A DNA stretch of 64,000 nt from Leptasterias polaris (lineage: Eukaryota > Echinodermata > Asteroidea > Forcipulatida > Asteriidae): positions 1,178,001 through 1,242,000 of the forward strand of contig JAZGTN010000098.1 of the NCBI GenBank assembly GCA_037783415.1. The letters are read 5' to 3'. The notes beneath the pieces are model-generated. The model ran no database searches, was not told the origin of the DNA, and saw only the letters and a list, made by a program, of their open reading frames with translations. Numbering within the stretch: position 1 is the first letter of the stretch; each line of letters starts with the position of its first letter. Made by a program: the position numbers and the translations under genes. Positions 1-12,500 of this stretch are shown here, one piece after another.

Positions 1-896
1 GTATATTCCATCGACTTTTAAGTTACCCAGAGTCCCAGACAGATTTCTCTGGAGTATTGTTACTTGGGTGAATTTTATATTTTACGTGTTTAATGACAAT
101 CTATACTGAAACAAAACATACGTATGGTCAGTGTGCAGGTACCAGCGTTTTGTTTAGTGTATAGAATGTTTACTGCAGTGTAGTTTTTACATTAACACTT
201 AACAGCTCGTCATGTCAGGATAAACAATGAATATTGTTGGGATAGAGTGCTGTAACAACTAACTACAAGTATTCAAATTTAGTGTCAATTATGGATATTG
301 TAGTTTTGAGTGTGTTATTAAGTGTAAAGGTAAAATAATATATATATATTATAAAAACCTCATAAAACCAACCTCGGGTAATTTATCAAATTCGGTGATC
401 AAATGGTTTGTGTTCTGTGAAAGAACTGAAATGTTAAGTATTTACGCTGGATGTTTTTAAAATTGATACTTCTACATGGGGGAGAGTCCCAAGGCATCAT
501 GTACAAAACAAAATTTGAAATTTGAAGTTAACCTGACTGGTTTGACACTCACATTGATATCATGCGGACATATCTCTAATCCAGCATCTTTGGCCGTAAG
601 CAGATCAACTCGTTACTAGTTCAGTTTGATTAGAGACCTGCCAGAGCTTACTGTACGGCAAATAGTTCAGTTGGAAAATGCCGTCAACACGTAATCCTTA
701 TTTGTTACATGTAGCATTTTGAGTTTGAACAAGTCTTACTACTGAAAACATTGGACATGCCTTTTTTAGAATTAGATCCTTATAAACAGCTTGTGTACCG
801 TACAATACATTCAAAATACTTTAAGCCATGTACATGTACATTATACAGGTACATGTACATGTCCAAACATCTTGTGTTGAACAGAAAAACCAAGTA

Positions 897-931
897 ATAA
901 ACCACGAGGGAAACTGACTGGGTAAATTTAA
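897..931 (+). repeat. Short interspersed repeat, inverted copy at 2997-3032
   Basis: AATAAACCACGAGGGAAACT then GACTGGGTAAATTT. The complement is at 2997-3032, and relatives are at 19092-19127 and 17505-17530 (CTTGTGGTTTATTA). They may be ends of one element family. Confidence 0.6.
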
Positions 932-969
932 ATTCAATTTTGTGTTGAATGCAGAAAAATTGATTTAAA

Positions 970-1080
970 GTACATCCTCTGGATTAGCGTGCTGGCACTC
1001 TACCAACTGAGCTTTTTAGTCTTGATGTTGGCAGTCTCTCTATTTTGTTAATATCTTTGTTCAGGGGTGCCAGTCGGATA
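970..1080 (-). repeat. tRNA-Asn-like SINE fragment
   Basis: Antisense match to the GGGCTAGATAGCTCAGTTGG family, with flanking GTTGGCAGTCTCTCTATTTT. Decayed tRNA part. Confidence 0.65.
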
Positions 1081-2227
1081 TTAAGGCCCTTTTCAAACCC
1101 ATGGCTGCAGCTCAGGTTAGGCTTTGCCTGTTTGAAGTCCCATGTTGAAAGTGCATGTTGTCAAAATAACCAAAGCCGAAGCCAAAGCTTTTTGTTCAAA
1201 GAGAGCCGATTTCTCTTCATGACATGATTAAGAGGAAGCATTTGAAAGCATACGTGCCTGTCTTCCATTATCCAATATAAGTTATATAGGAAGACAAATT
1301 GCTTCCATTATGCATCACTCTAATAGATTTTCCCTTCTGTGTGGAGCATTTTAACAGTAGTGTTCATGCTTGTCTGTATTTACAAATAATGTACATGTAA
1401 TAAATATAAAGGGACTATTATATACCGCTGTGTTGATGTTCTTGTGTTGGGCCTGGGTACTTGTTTACGGTAGGCAGGTACAGTTTATGTACATATAGTT
1501 TGGAGTTTTTGACTAGTTGTCAAATTTGATGAGCAATGTTTGACCCAACTGTGAAGTGCCTTCTGACTGGAAAACTAAAAATCAAGCAAAATCTGTTACT
1601 AAAGGTGGGTGTGGAACTGCCACAAACATAGCCATCTTCACTATTTGGTTAAATACATACTACATGTAAATTACTAATTGCTTTCAATTTAAAATTAATA
1701 CAATCATATTTTTGTTGATGAAAAATCCCAAAATATTCTGAAAAATAATGTGCAAAATTCATGCTTGGAACCCTTTTTGTTAATTATCCATTTTTTTTAG
1801 CCATCTTTAGTTTCCAAGAAAAGACTCAAAAATCCTTGCACATCTGGTTTTCACATTGTACTTGAAGACAAATGTACACACCAGATGGAAGTAACAATTA
1901 ATGAAGGTTGAACAACCAGTAGTATTTAAAAATAAATACAAATTAACAGCTATGTTTTCATTTCTTCAATTAAATTTTTTTATTTTATTTATGTCATCTT
2001 TTGCACAATTCTTTGTTTTATTATTTTATGTCAACATGATAGTTGTAATACCCTTGTTTTTCTTCTTCTTTTTCCTCAATAATTTAAATTTTAATTCCAA
2101 TGTAATTCTGAGCGTACTTTTTATCATTATAGTCAAATAGTTTGAGTCCTTAGACTTTTTGTTAGGTGAATAAAACTGAAATGAAATAAAATAAAAGGTT
2201 TGGTTCTGATTGCAGACACAGATATAA

Positions 2228-2580
2228 TAATAATAATAATAACTAGTTCTCATATAGCGCATTTCACAATAACGTCTCAATGCGCTTTACATTAGTGCCC
2301 TGGTCATTGGGCCAATAACATTCCTTAAATCTTTCTCAGCTCCCTGGGGAGTATACAACCATGGGCTGCCGTGGGGCGCTCCGAAGGCTTTTTCAAACAC
2401 AATTTCAACCTCTACCCTTGCAGGTACCCATTTATACCCCTGGGTGAAGAGAAGCAATTATAGCAAAGTGTCTTGCTCAAGGACACAAGCGTCACGACCG
2501 GGACTCGAACCCACATCCCGATGACTAAACCACCAGAACTTGAATCCGATGCTCTTAACCACTCGGCCATGACACGCTAT
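2228..2580 (-). mobile_element. tRNA-Leu-derived SINE, near full length
   Basis: Read on the minus strand it starts GCGTGTCATGGCCGAGTGGT (box A region), has box B GGTTCGAGTCC, then the conserved TTGTGTCCTTGAGCAAGACA body and a 3' end rich in (ATT)n. The anticodon position reads CAA in better-preserved copies, hence tRNA-Leu. Confidence 0.85.
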
Positions 2581-3417
2581 ATTTTTAACTTACTTTGCAC
2601 AAAACCCTTTGTGGTGTTTTAACTTGAAAGCCTGGTTGTCCCTGATGTATGATCTGATGATATCACCACAATGTTAGAGGTGTTACATTAGCTGCTATCC
2701 CTACAGCAGTACAAATGACACCAACGCAATCTCAACCATTGTAAGATCTTCATATCTTGATGACATTTTTGGGTCTGGGAATGATGTTATCTACAAATGT
2801 CCTTTGGCATTTTTCTTCACCAATTACATTCACCGAGCTTTGGAGAGACCTTGGAAATTAAAATTAATCAGGAGTGGAATTAATGCTTTTCTGAGGTTTC
2901 CAGTGTTTTATAGGGACCGTGGTTTCCTGTCCCACTACCAGGACTAATAGATGCTCTATATCCAACCATTGTTATTGAATTCATTCATTCATTTAAAAAT
3001 TTACCCAGTCAGTTTCTCTTGTGGTTTATTATTTGATTTCATTCACATGTAACTTTCTTGTATATACATGTACTTTGGCTTGTCCCCTTCATTGCATCTG
3101 ATGAAGTAGTTGTTGCTACAAAAGCTCATGCAGTTTGTTTATGTAATTAGTTAGTCATTAAGTGCTACCACTATCTCCAGTGTTTTATTTGTATATGAAC
3201 ATACAAATATTACAGCACTTAGCCCAGGTATACTCTCACCTTCATTACCTGAATCACGGGGTAGAGGAGTTGAGAAAGAATTTTTTTATATTTAGTTAAA
3301 CCCACAGAAGAGTTATTTTATTTAGGAATCTTTCAAAAGTCCTCACATTATTACTTTGTCAATAAATTGAATTATCTTTTTCTTTATTGAAATGTTATGT
3401 ATATTTTTTGATTTCAG

Positions 3418-3501
3418 GTTAACTCAGTTAATTGCAATACTTGTTGGAAAGTCTCGCTGTTCATGGAACACAAGGAGAACCTTGATGAGGTTTTAAAAGG
3501 G
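3418..3501 (+). CDS. ITPR: ITPR exon 1 of window (VNSVNCNT...)
   Basis: 28 codons, phase 0 at both ends, flanked by tttcag and gtaaga. It matches ITPR1 from about V209 to G236, the end of the N-terminal beta-trefoil and start of the IP3-binding core ([16 protein letters not shown]). The preceding coding exon is upstream of the window. The 875-bp intron that follows holds a short inverted-repeat element at 4113-4250. Confidence 0.95.
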
Positions 3502-6500
3502 GTAAGATTTGTATTACTAGTTAGATTTGTAATTCATATTATTAATTTTTCCAACACAAGTCCAGATTTTGAATTCGGAAAGCGGACACACAAATTGTGA
3601 AATGTGATACATGTGTGATGTTCGACCTGCATGGACCTGATTCACTCTTTATAAATTGTATTTCAAAAGTAGATGGGTATGAATGATTGCTGGAACTGTC
3701 TACCCAATACATGCAATAGTAATAATTTATTCTTCATATTTGTTTTGCGTAAAAATCTCAAAAAGGCTGTACAGGAAATCAAAACCAAATATGCAGTAAA
3801 CCAACAAATCAAAAACTAAATAATTAATTAACTAATTATATACCATAGAGTAAAATCACATAATGAAGAAGTAAAAACCCATGATCACAAAAAACCTGTT
3901 ATAGTTATACATTAAAAATTGCAAAAACACTATACAACAAGCTTAATTCAGAGTAGTACCTTCACAGCATCAAGACTAACTTAAAAACACATCTGTTCTT
4001 TTCTTGTTTACAATTATATTTTTTGTCAATTTGAAGGAATCTTTAGTAGTGCATTGTAGCCTTTGGAAAATGCTATATTACAGTCATTGATTCATTTAGT
4101 AACTATTAGAGTGTATAGACCTTCTACATATGACGTCATTTGAGTAGGGCGCCTTCTCATCCTGTGTGCTGCGCATAAAAGTTTGCGTGTTTCATCATCG
4201 GTTTACCTCTAGGATGGTGGCTTGATGATGTAAATGCATAAAGTCTATAATTTATACAGTATTTGAGCACCTACATACAAGTACACGCAGGGGTTGGTTT
4301 CGTCAGTGGCCTGGTGTTCAAGACATTCCCTCTGTTGACATTGCAAGTTTCTACAGCAAAACTGTTTTATTTACAGGGCGATGTTGTCAGACTCTTCCAC
4401 GCTGAGCAAGAGAAGTTTTTGACTTGTGATGAATACAAGAAGAAAAGCTATGTCTTCCTACGAACAACGGGACGTGTTTCTGCAACTGCTGCTACAAGCT
4501 CCAAAGCACTATGGGAAAGTGAGGTAAGGATTTACTTTCACTTTTTGATTTCTATTACTACATCGTGAACCGCAGATCAGGTATACAAATGTTTACGTAG
4601 CTCATGTTGCAGATCCTCTTCTCTGATTAGCTTATGGCTCTTCAAATACCCAGGACCTATATTCTACTAGGGCAACTTTACAGCAGCCACTAGAGAGGAT
4701 AAAAAACTTCTCCTTCCAATGGTCAAATCATCTCCATCTATCACAATATTCAAGGAACAAAATCACATTTGTACAAATAAGCTTTGTACAAACAAGCTTT
4801 CTCGCACAACTCACTAGTGCGACTCTTGTCTCCTTCCGTGCCTTGAGCATGGATTTGAGGCAGATACGGTTGTCACATTTGCTGGAGCCACCTTACGGAA
4901 CTCAATCCCATCTGATGTGCTTCTTTTGCCATCTATGCCAAGTTTCAAGAAAAGCTTTAAAACATTCTTGTTCATGATGCTTTTGTACTGTTTTTGTGAA
5001 CGTCAATTCTTGTCTTGCTTTGCATTTGTTTGTTTCAGTGTTATTTGCAGAACACCCTGAGTGTTATTAAGTTAATGGATACCGGCGCGATACTAAAGTC
5101 CATTATTATTTATTATAAATGTCCGCTATTATTATTATTTATGTTTAGAATGAATACTGATAAGCTTCTTGGTATGAATCTGATTTATTAATTTAATGAA
5201 GAGCTTTGTTTACATGTCATGCATGTAATTGCTTCGTGACGGCATAATTCACGTTATTACTGAAGGATGATTTTAATCAAACATAAACTCTGCACCATCC
5301 TGTAACGAGGTCAAATAAATAGAAATCATTTACTGACGAAACACTCCACCCATCCCAGGGAAGGATGAGAGGGGGAAGTCAGTGTGATGGATGGAAGTCA
5401 AGGTTATTCATCTGGTTTCATACAATTACCAATCTGTATGCATTGTTGAACCTTTAAGCTGCAAGAAATGAATAAATTCCATGATAGTTCAAGGGATTTA
5501 CAGTGGGATGATATTGAGAGGCACAAGTAGTTCCAGTCTGATCCAGGAAGAGAGATTGATAGAATGCACATGGGCTCAAACCTGGGGAGGGGGGGGGGGG
5601 TAGACTGTGGAGTAGGTGATAAGAAAAATACACAAAGATTTGGTTTAAAGGGAAAACACAGTGTTTGTTTTAAAAAGAAGACAATTTCTCATTCAAATAT
5701 AAATGAAAAACAAATTGTTATCATTGTTATTTTTCATCATAATAAATTGTAAATCATAATCATGAATAAGTAATAAATAATAATAAATCATATTATTATA
5801 GTATGATTCATGTAGTTTCTCTTTACCTTTGTATTTTAAGGATACACAGTACAATGTTCTAACATTAAAACACATGTACCTGTTAATCTGAAAACAGAGA
5901 TTCCAGGTTTTTTCATTAACAGTTATCTTCTTTTTTATGCCCTGCCAGCAAAGCCAAAGGTGCATTTAAAAATATAAAAAAATCACTTCCTTTAAATATT
6001 CAATGCACCACAAACAGAGAGTAAGCAAGTTAAATGGAAAAAAGAACTTGTTTGGTGTATTATGAATTTGACCAGCATTGTACATGTACCTCCCCTTAAT
6101 ATTTTTTAATTTTTTATATTGCTTGAATTTACTTCACATAGCTGTATCATTGGTTTCTTTTAAGACCTGGGCCAAATTTCATAGAGCTGCTTAGTGAAAG
6201 CAAATATTTAAGTGTACTTTAGCAGAAAAATTGCTTAAACGCAAGCATATTTCACAAGTTAGCAAGAAAATTAGGCAGCCAGCTTGCACTTTCACCTTGG
6301 ATATTACATTCTTATGTAATTCATTTGCTAACAGTAAAAGGTTAGCATGTCTTTTCCCGTGCTTACAGTTAGCAACGCTCTGAAATGGAAATCTCACACT
6401 AAGCGCAAAATTGGCTGTTAAGCAGCTCTTGGGCCCTGAAAATCATCAGGGGCTGCATGGCATGGGCTTTGCAAATTAGTCTTATTATTTAGTAGGATGA

Positions 6501-9500
6501 CGATTACAGTACAAGAGTCTAGACGTAAGGTTCTGCCCATCCTTAGTAGAACCATCGCTTCTTCATCATACAAAACCTTAATCCCAACATTCATTTGTAG
6601 TCTTCAGGGCTTGAATTTACATGTGTAACACAGGACCGCAGGACCGCAGGCCCGAGGCCCGAGGCCAGTGTTTTTAGCATCGGGTCAGTTAAGTCATGAT
6701 TGGGCAAGTCAGGCGGTCTTGCGTTTTTGTTCATATGTTGACTTTCAGTCTGATAACTATCTTTCAATTCAATTCTGTTGAGTAGTGAAGAATACTTAAA
6801 CCATAATACTGATGAGATATCTTCTCTTAGTTCTTGTTCAAATTCAACTAGTTCAAATGTTTAAAAGCTGCGTGAGCATTATTTTCTTCTCTTATTTTAA
6901 TTCTGGTTTTGTAAACATTTTGAGCTATAAGCCTTGTGGTATTGTGGATATCCCCCAAATTCGAGCCCTGGTCTTTCATTTTAATCTATAAACCAACTTG
7001 TCACAATTACAAATGGAAACTAATATTAACCTCAATCAAGGCTGGTACACAGCTGTACCAACGAGGAAGATAACGGAGATTATGTACTTGAATCTTGAAA
7101 TAATTGAATTAGAAATCCACCAGAAATGATATAAGCCATGCAGTTTACTTGAGAGTAATTCAATTAAATTTCATGCTGCTGGTGAGGCCCTCACATTGAA
7201 ATGCACACCTGTTTCTTGTTAGGTTCCTTGTTCCATGGATTGTAAGTTATGTGGCACCAGGATATTATTTGGAGTGGTATAAATAATTGGGTTGAGGAGA
7301 ATAGCTTTCCGTTTACTGTAAGTTATGATCTGAAAATGAAGAGAAGAGAGCAGAGTCTGTTAAGTGTTGCTTCTCTTGCATTTAGTATAAAGTGAATCGT
7401 GAAAGTCATAATTGGACTCATATCTAACTAAAATAACATATACAATTCGAAAATTAATTATCACAGGAATTATAATAATAAAAAAATAGCAATTTGCTGT
7501 GCAATAGGAGAAAACTACGGGAACGCACTACTTAATACTGATTTAAACAAAGACATTTATAGAATAAAGTAGCATTTTGAACATTCTTTTAATTTTTTTT
7601 AATTTTAATGATTGAACTACACATACATGTAGTTGACCTAGTTGAACCATTATCAACTTCTCACAGGAATGACAACTTGAAAACAAAATCCCCCCAAGGA
7701 TGTGATAAACTTGTCTAGAAGATGGTGCCCTTTGATATAGAGAATTAGGTCTAAGCTAGTCAAGCTTCAGTATGTAACTTTATAGGACATTAACCTTGCT
7801 GCCTGGGTGTCCATGTAGGCCTGCACTCAGTCCCTTGATCATAGTCTCTGTCATCATTTGTAGAATCTGGATCCATTCCCATGTGTTTCCTCTTGATCTA
7901 TGTCAGTTCATGCATTTCTTCCTGTGTGTTACAACATGTTGGGAAACAAACATTCATGAGCAAGCTAGATAGACTCCTTCTATTTACTTGGGCAAAGCAA
8001 GAAATGATGCACATCGATGTCTTTGAGGTAAATTTGTATTTGACTTCACTCCAAAAACTGGACCTCCAGAGGTATAACTTGAGTTTTAATATTTGGGTTC
8101 TCACGATAGTTATTTTTACATACACTGTAAAATACAAAGCAAGAATCTCTTATGAAGGTTACACTAATGTATTGTTCCTTTTGATTTACAAAAAGATTTC
8201 CTTACAAAATCAGAAAGTGTAATGCCTTTAGATAAGTTATTTATTTATTGATTGATTGTTATTATATTTTGACACTAAAATCAGGTGGAAGCACCATTTT
8301 ATGTACATGGGGATGGTGTGATTTTGTGTTTACACTTTTGAACCAATCCATCCAATAACAGTGTAGGCAAACCACTTGCATGAATTCCACTCTTCAGATT
8401 ATATCATATTAATTAGAGACAGGAGGAGAGGTTGAATTTGGAAATAATGTTGCCAGATTTGCTTCCAATTGAAAAGCAGAATCCTTGCATTTATTCATGG
8501 AAATGAAAGATAAAATAGGTGGCCATTTTCAAAATGTGGTCTTTCTTCCTAACAGTAACACTGTGCAGTCTATAGACTGCAAGTCTTGTTCGTATTCTGA
8601 CTTCCAGTAACATTTTGGTAGAAACAAATCATGCTCAATTTCATAGAGCTGCTTAAGCAGAAAATAATACTTTATTTCCTGCTATAAGCAAATGTGAGCA
8701 GGATACCAGTCACAGATGATTATGATACATGCAAAATGGTACTTTGGGTGGTAACCTTATTCTGTTAAGCAAAATGTTGTTGTGCATAGCAAATTTTTGT
8801 GCTTTTGAAGCAGCTCTATGAAATTTGGCCCAGGTCTCAATTTTAGAAAATTTGCAGGCTTTCACAGTCTATTGGAACTAAGCTACATGTAGCTGAATGT
8901 GGCTAGATGAGATAATGATAGCGCTAGCGTGGCTGGGGCCTGTGGGTAGAGAGTACTCATCACCCTACAGCAAACTAGTCATTCACTGCTGGCTGGCATT
9001 GGCTTATCTCTTTGGTATCTTACTACTGCCAACGGGTAAAAGCAATGTCTCGTCATTCTAAAACTGTCCAGATACACAATGAGTGACTCTTAATGGAAAA
9101 ATCTGAGCATTGCTCCAATCTAATTAATTTACATGTTTGTGTGAGTGAAGGACATTCATGTACATGTAGAGTGCTAAGAATCTTTTGTACTAGATTTATG
9201 ATATGCTCTGATAACAAAAAACACAGTTGGATGCATCTTAGAGGAAGATATTTATTAGTTGTCATGCTGCTTTACATGTGAAATAATTTGGTTTGATGTA
9301 ATTATGAACACATGATAAAAGTTTTATTAAAAATGAAAGCTTAGTTTATAATGTCGCTAGTCAATGATCTACATGTAAGTTAACATTTTATGTTGCCATC
9401 TGGCTGTTCACAAAGCAGCATTGCTCTGTCTCCATTTCTCATGGACTGTTTATTTTCATTACAGTTTCTCTGGGGCGAGGATATATCAGAATGAAATTGG

Positions 9501-12500
9501 TGTCGATGTCTGACATTTCTACTATATCATATATGAAAGATGACATTATTAGAGAGCCATGTTTACTTCTGATATACACAGAATTCTAGGCATGTGTGGA
9601 AAACAAGATTCCTGTCTGCGCTTTCAAGCCCTTCACTGTAGTGCATTCATGTAGTCCCAAAATATCCGCGGAAATGAACTCTCTTCCAGCTAGAAACTTT
9701 CAAGAAATCAATAGTAGTTTCCTCAGATAAATCTCATCGTTGAGAAATAGCACGTCTCTCTCTTGTGCCAAATGCCTCCTTGAAATGCCAGAGACTCTTG
9801 AATGACGTACATTGCTTCAGTAAACACATGGGCTTTGGCCTATAAAATAAGCACTTGTTTCCTGTGTGTTCCTGTAGGTACATTGTAGCTTGATACAACC
9901 CCTCGGGTTATAAAGTTTCACCTCTTTTTGACAGAGTGGAAGAGTGATCTTGCCCTGGAAAGAGGGGGGAAGGAGGGGGAGGGGCTCCCTGGATACACTG
10001 TAAGGAAGAGTTTCTGTTCTGGTTTGTGATGTTCAGTGCACAGTGAGAACGATAGAAAGAAAGATTCAAGTGACACGTTCAGCTCACCTCTTTAGGCCTT
10101 TGCTACAGCAAAGGGCCATCTCAAAAGTCAGGGACATTCTAGGTACAAAAGAAAATTCTCATCCGCAATCCAGGAGCAATCCCACATGAGTGAATACATG
10201 TATTAGTATTTTGAACGCTCCAATGGACCATTCCGGCTGTCCAACAAGTTGTCAAAAAACTGAAGTTTGAAAACATTATTATAAAAAAGTGATAGAGGTT
10301 TTCACTATAGTGATTGAGTTAAAACCTTCACAGGTTTGTTATTTGGGTTTGGGTTACACAAAGTGCAGATACTGGTCTTTGACAATTACCATTGTTGTTC
10401 TCAAGCTATGAGTTGTCGCGGAATAACAAAAAGAATACTACACCTTTACACCAGACACAGCTATGAATTCTCGTTGATAGAAGCAGCTCTGACTTCTAAT
10501 TAAGGTAACCACTGGCAAGTAGTCTGGCTGCTTGATGGAGCACCTTGTTTATTATTATGAATAAAATAGACACTAGACTGATGATGGATATAAAATGTGT
10601 AGAGATAATGATTGCCTCAAGGCAATCCAATACACTGATCCATTTATTTTTTACATACATGTACATGGTGAGTGGTATTGGATATGAAGGCACTTTGGTC
10701 ACAGTTATCTTTAATATAAAGTTAACCTTTTCACTTCTTAGCTTATGCCACTTATTTTTGTTCTAGTTTTTTCTTTATTGTGTACCGTTGCTGTTTTTTT
10801 CATGTTTTAGTAATAACACTGTACATTTATACCACGCTTAATACATGTTTTAAGTGCCACAGTCAACATGTTTTCCTGCAGTGTATTTTGAGGTTTTTTT
10901 TAAAAGTACATGTATGAGACCTATTCCTTTGCATAGCACCATGTAATGGTTTACAAAGTGCTGTGGTGCAATTTGCAGCCAATCAAACCAGGAACACAGG
11001 GGCGAACCCCTTCTCTTTTTGATAAGTGCACTGGGTTCTTTTACATGCATTACATAACACACGAGACCTACATACAACTTTATGTCCCATCTGAAGGACA
11101 CAGCAATAATGGTCAAGTGTCTTGCTGAAGGACACAAGTTTCACAACCGGGACTCGAACCCAGACTATACTGATCAGAAACACCAAAGCTTGAGTCTTGT
11201 GTTCTTATCCGCTCGACCATGACACACCACTAGGTGTTAATATTAAATTAATTTGAAGAAAAGTTTGTGCAAGTGAAAAACGTTTATTTCCAAAACCATC
11301 AAGAAGATTTGTCTGTGTATGTTCACCAGTTCATTAATGTGTTTTGCATTGTTGTGTCACTCAAGAACTGCCAGCAAGTTAGTATTGCTTAACTGCCCGC
11401 TTACTGTATGCAGCATTTATGAAATAGAAACTAACTAAGGGCCACTTCATATTAAAGGAGGAAATGCCTGCTTATGCTTTACAGGCTTTATGAAATTGTT
11501 TCCAGCTTGCCACATATGTACCTGCAGCTTGTAGGTCTGATGGATGATGTCATCTGACAAAACACTGTATGTGAGAATCTCCTGGCAGAAAGCCCTTTTC
11601 ACTTTTTTCTTTAAAATGTTGTTAGTTCTGCAGCTGATTTCACGAAACTTTATGCCATTGGGTAAGTCCACTTGCGCCACATTTATGGCGTAAGTTGCAC
11701 AACGAAGTTAGAATCGATTTCACGAAAGTTACGCCACGTCTGAAAGTTACGACATGGCCCAAGTTACGCATTGCTTTCGTGAAATCGGCCGCATTTGATA
11801 CTTCCGTTTCAAGATGCAAGATGTTGGCAATTTATTCAGGCATGGTACTCTTCCTACTTATGTCTGATTTCCGATTTTTGGGCCTTCAGAAAAATCAGCA
11901 AAACTGGTATTAAATAGCCTGAAAAGTCTAAGCCTACACCGTGTGTACATGTAGGTCAGCCCTCGTGCTAAAAAGAAATCTCCTATTCTTATCCAAGGGC
12001 CTAATATCATTCCTATTTATTGCACAGGTCTTGCCAGAAACTCTCACCCCGACTGTTCACATACTAGTATAAAACATTATATTTAACTACCTTTTAAATA
12101 ATTTTTTTGGAATATAATTTGGTTTTTACCCTTACACCAATGTGTGTTAAGCACTGCATACTCAGTACTTTATAGCGTGTCGTGGCCGAGCGGATAAGAG
12201 CACCGGATCCAAGCTCTGGTGTTTCTGATCAGCAGAGTGTGGGTTCGAGTCCCGGTCGTGACACTTGTGTCCTTGAGCAAGACACTTAACTATAATTGCT
12301 TCTCATCACCCAGGGGTAAATGGGTACCTTTGAGGGCAGAGATGGTTCTTGTGATTGATTTAGCTTGATGCGCTACATATTTGGCAGCACAGGCTGTATA
12401 CTCCCCAGGGAGCTGAGATGGTTAAAGGAATGACACAAAAATGGCCCAGTGACCAGGGGTAATAATGTTGAAGCGCCATGAGCGTCACTGAGTGACGGAC

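Larger units (their letters stand above)
1..3417. other. Intron upstream of the first recognised exon
   Basis: No coding exon recognised. It holds an antisense tRNA-Asn-like SINE (970-1080), an antisense tRNA-Leu-like SINE (2228-2580), and a pair of inverted copies of a short repeat (897-931 and 2997-3032, GAAACTGACTGGGTAAATTT and its complement). The short reading frames at 1045, 1901 and 2026 match nothing I know. Confidence 0.6.

Noticed and set aside
4263..4568. A start codon for a separate 101-codon protein
   Set aside because: The frame merely extends ITPR exon 2 into both introns.
12173..12260. Functional tRNA-Leu gene
   Set aside because: The tRNA-like head is fused to a SINE body with an (ATT)n tail and there are several decayed copies; the tRNA stems are imperfect.
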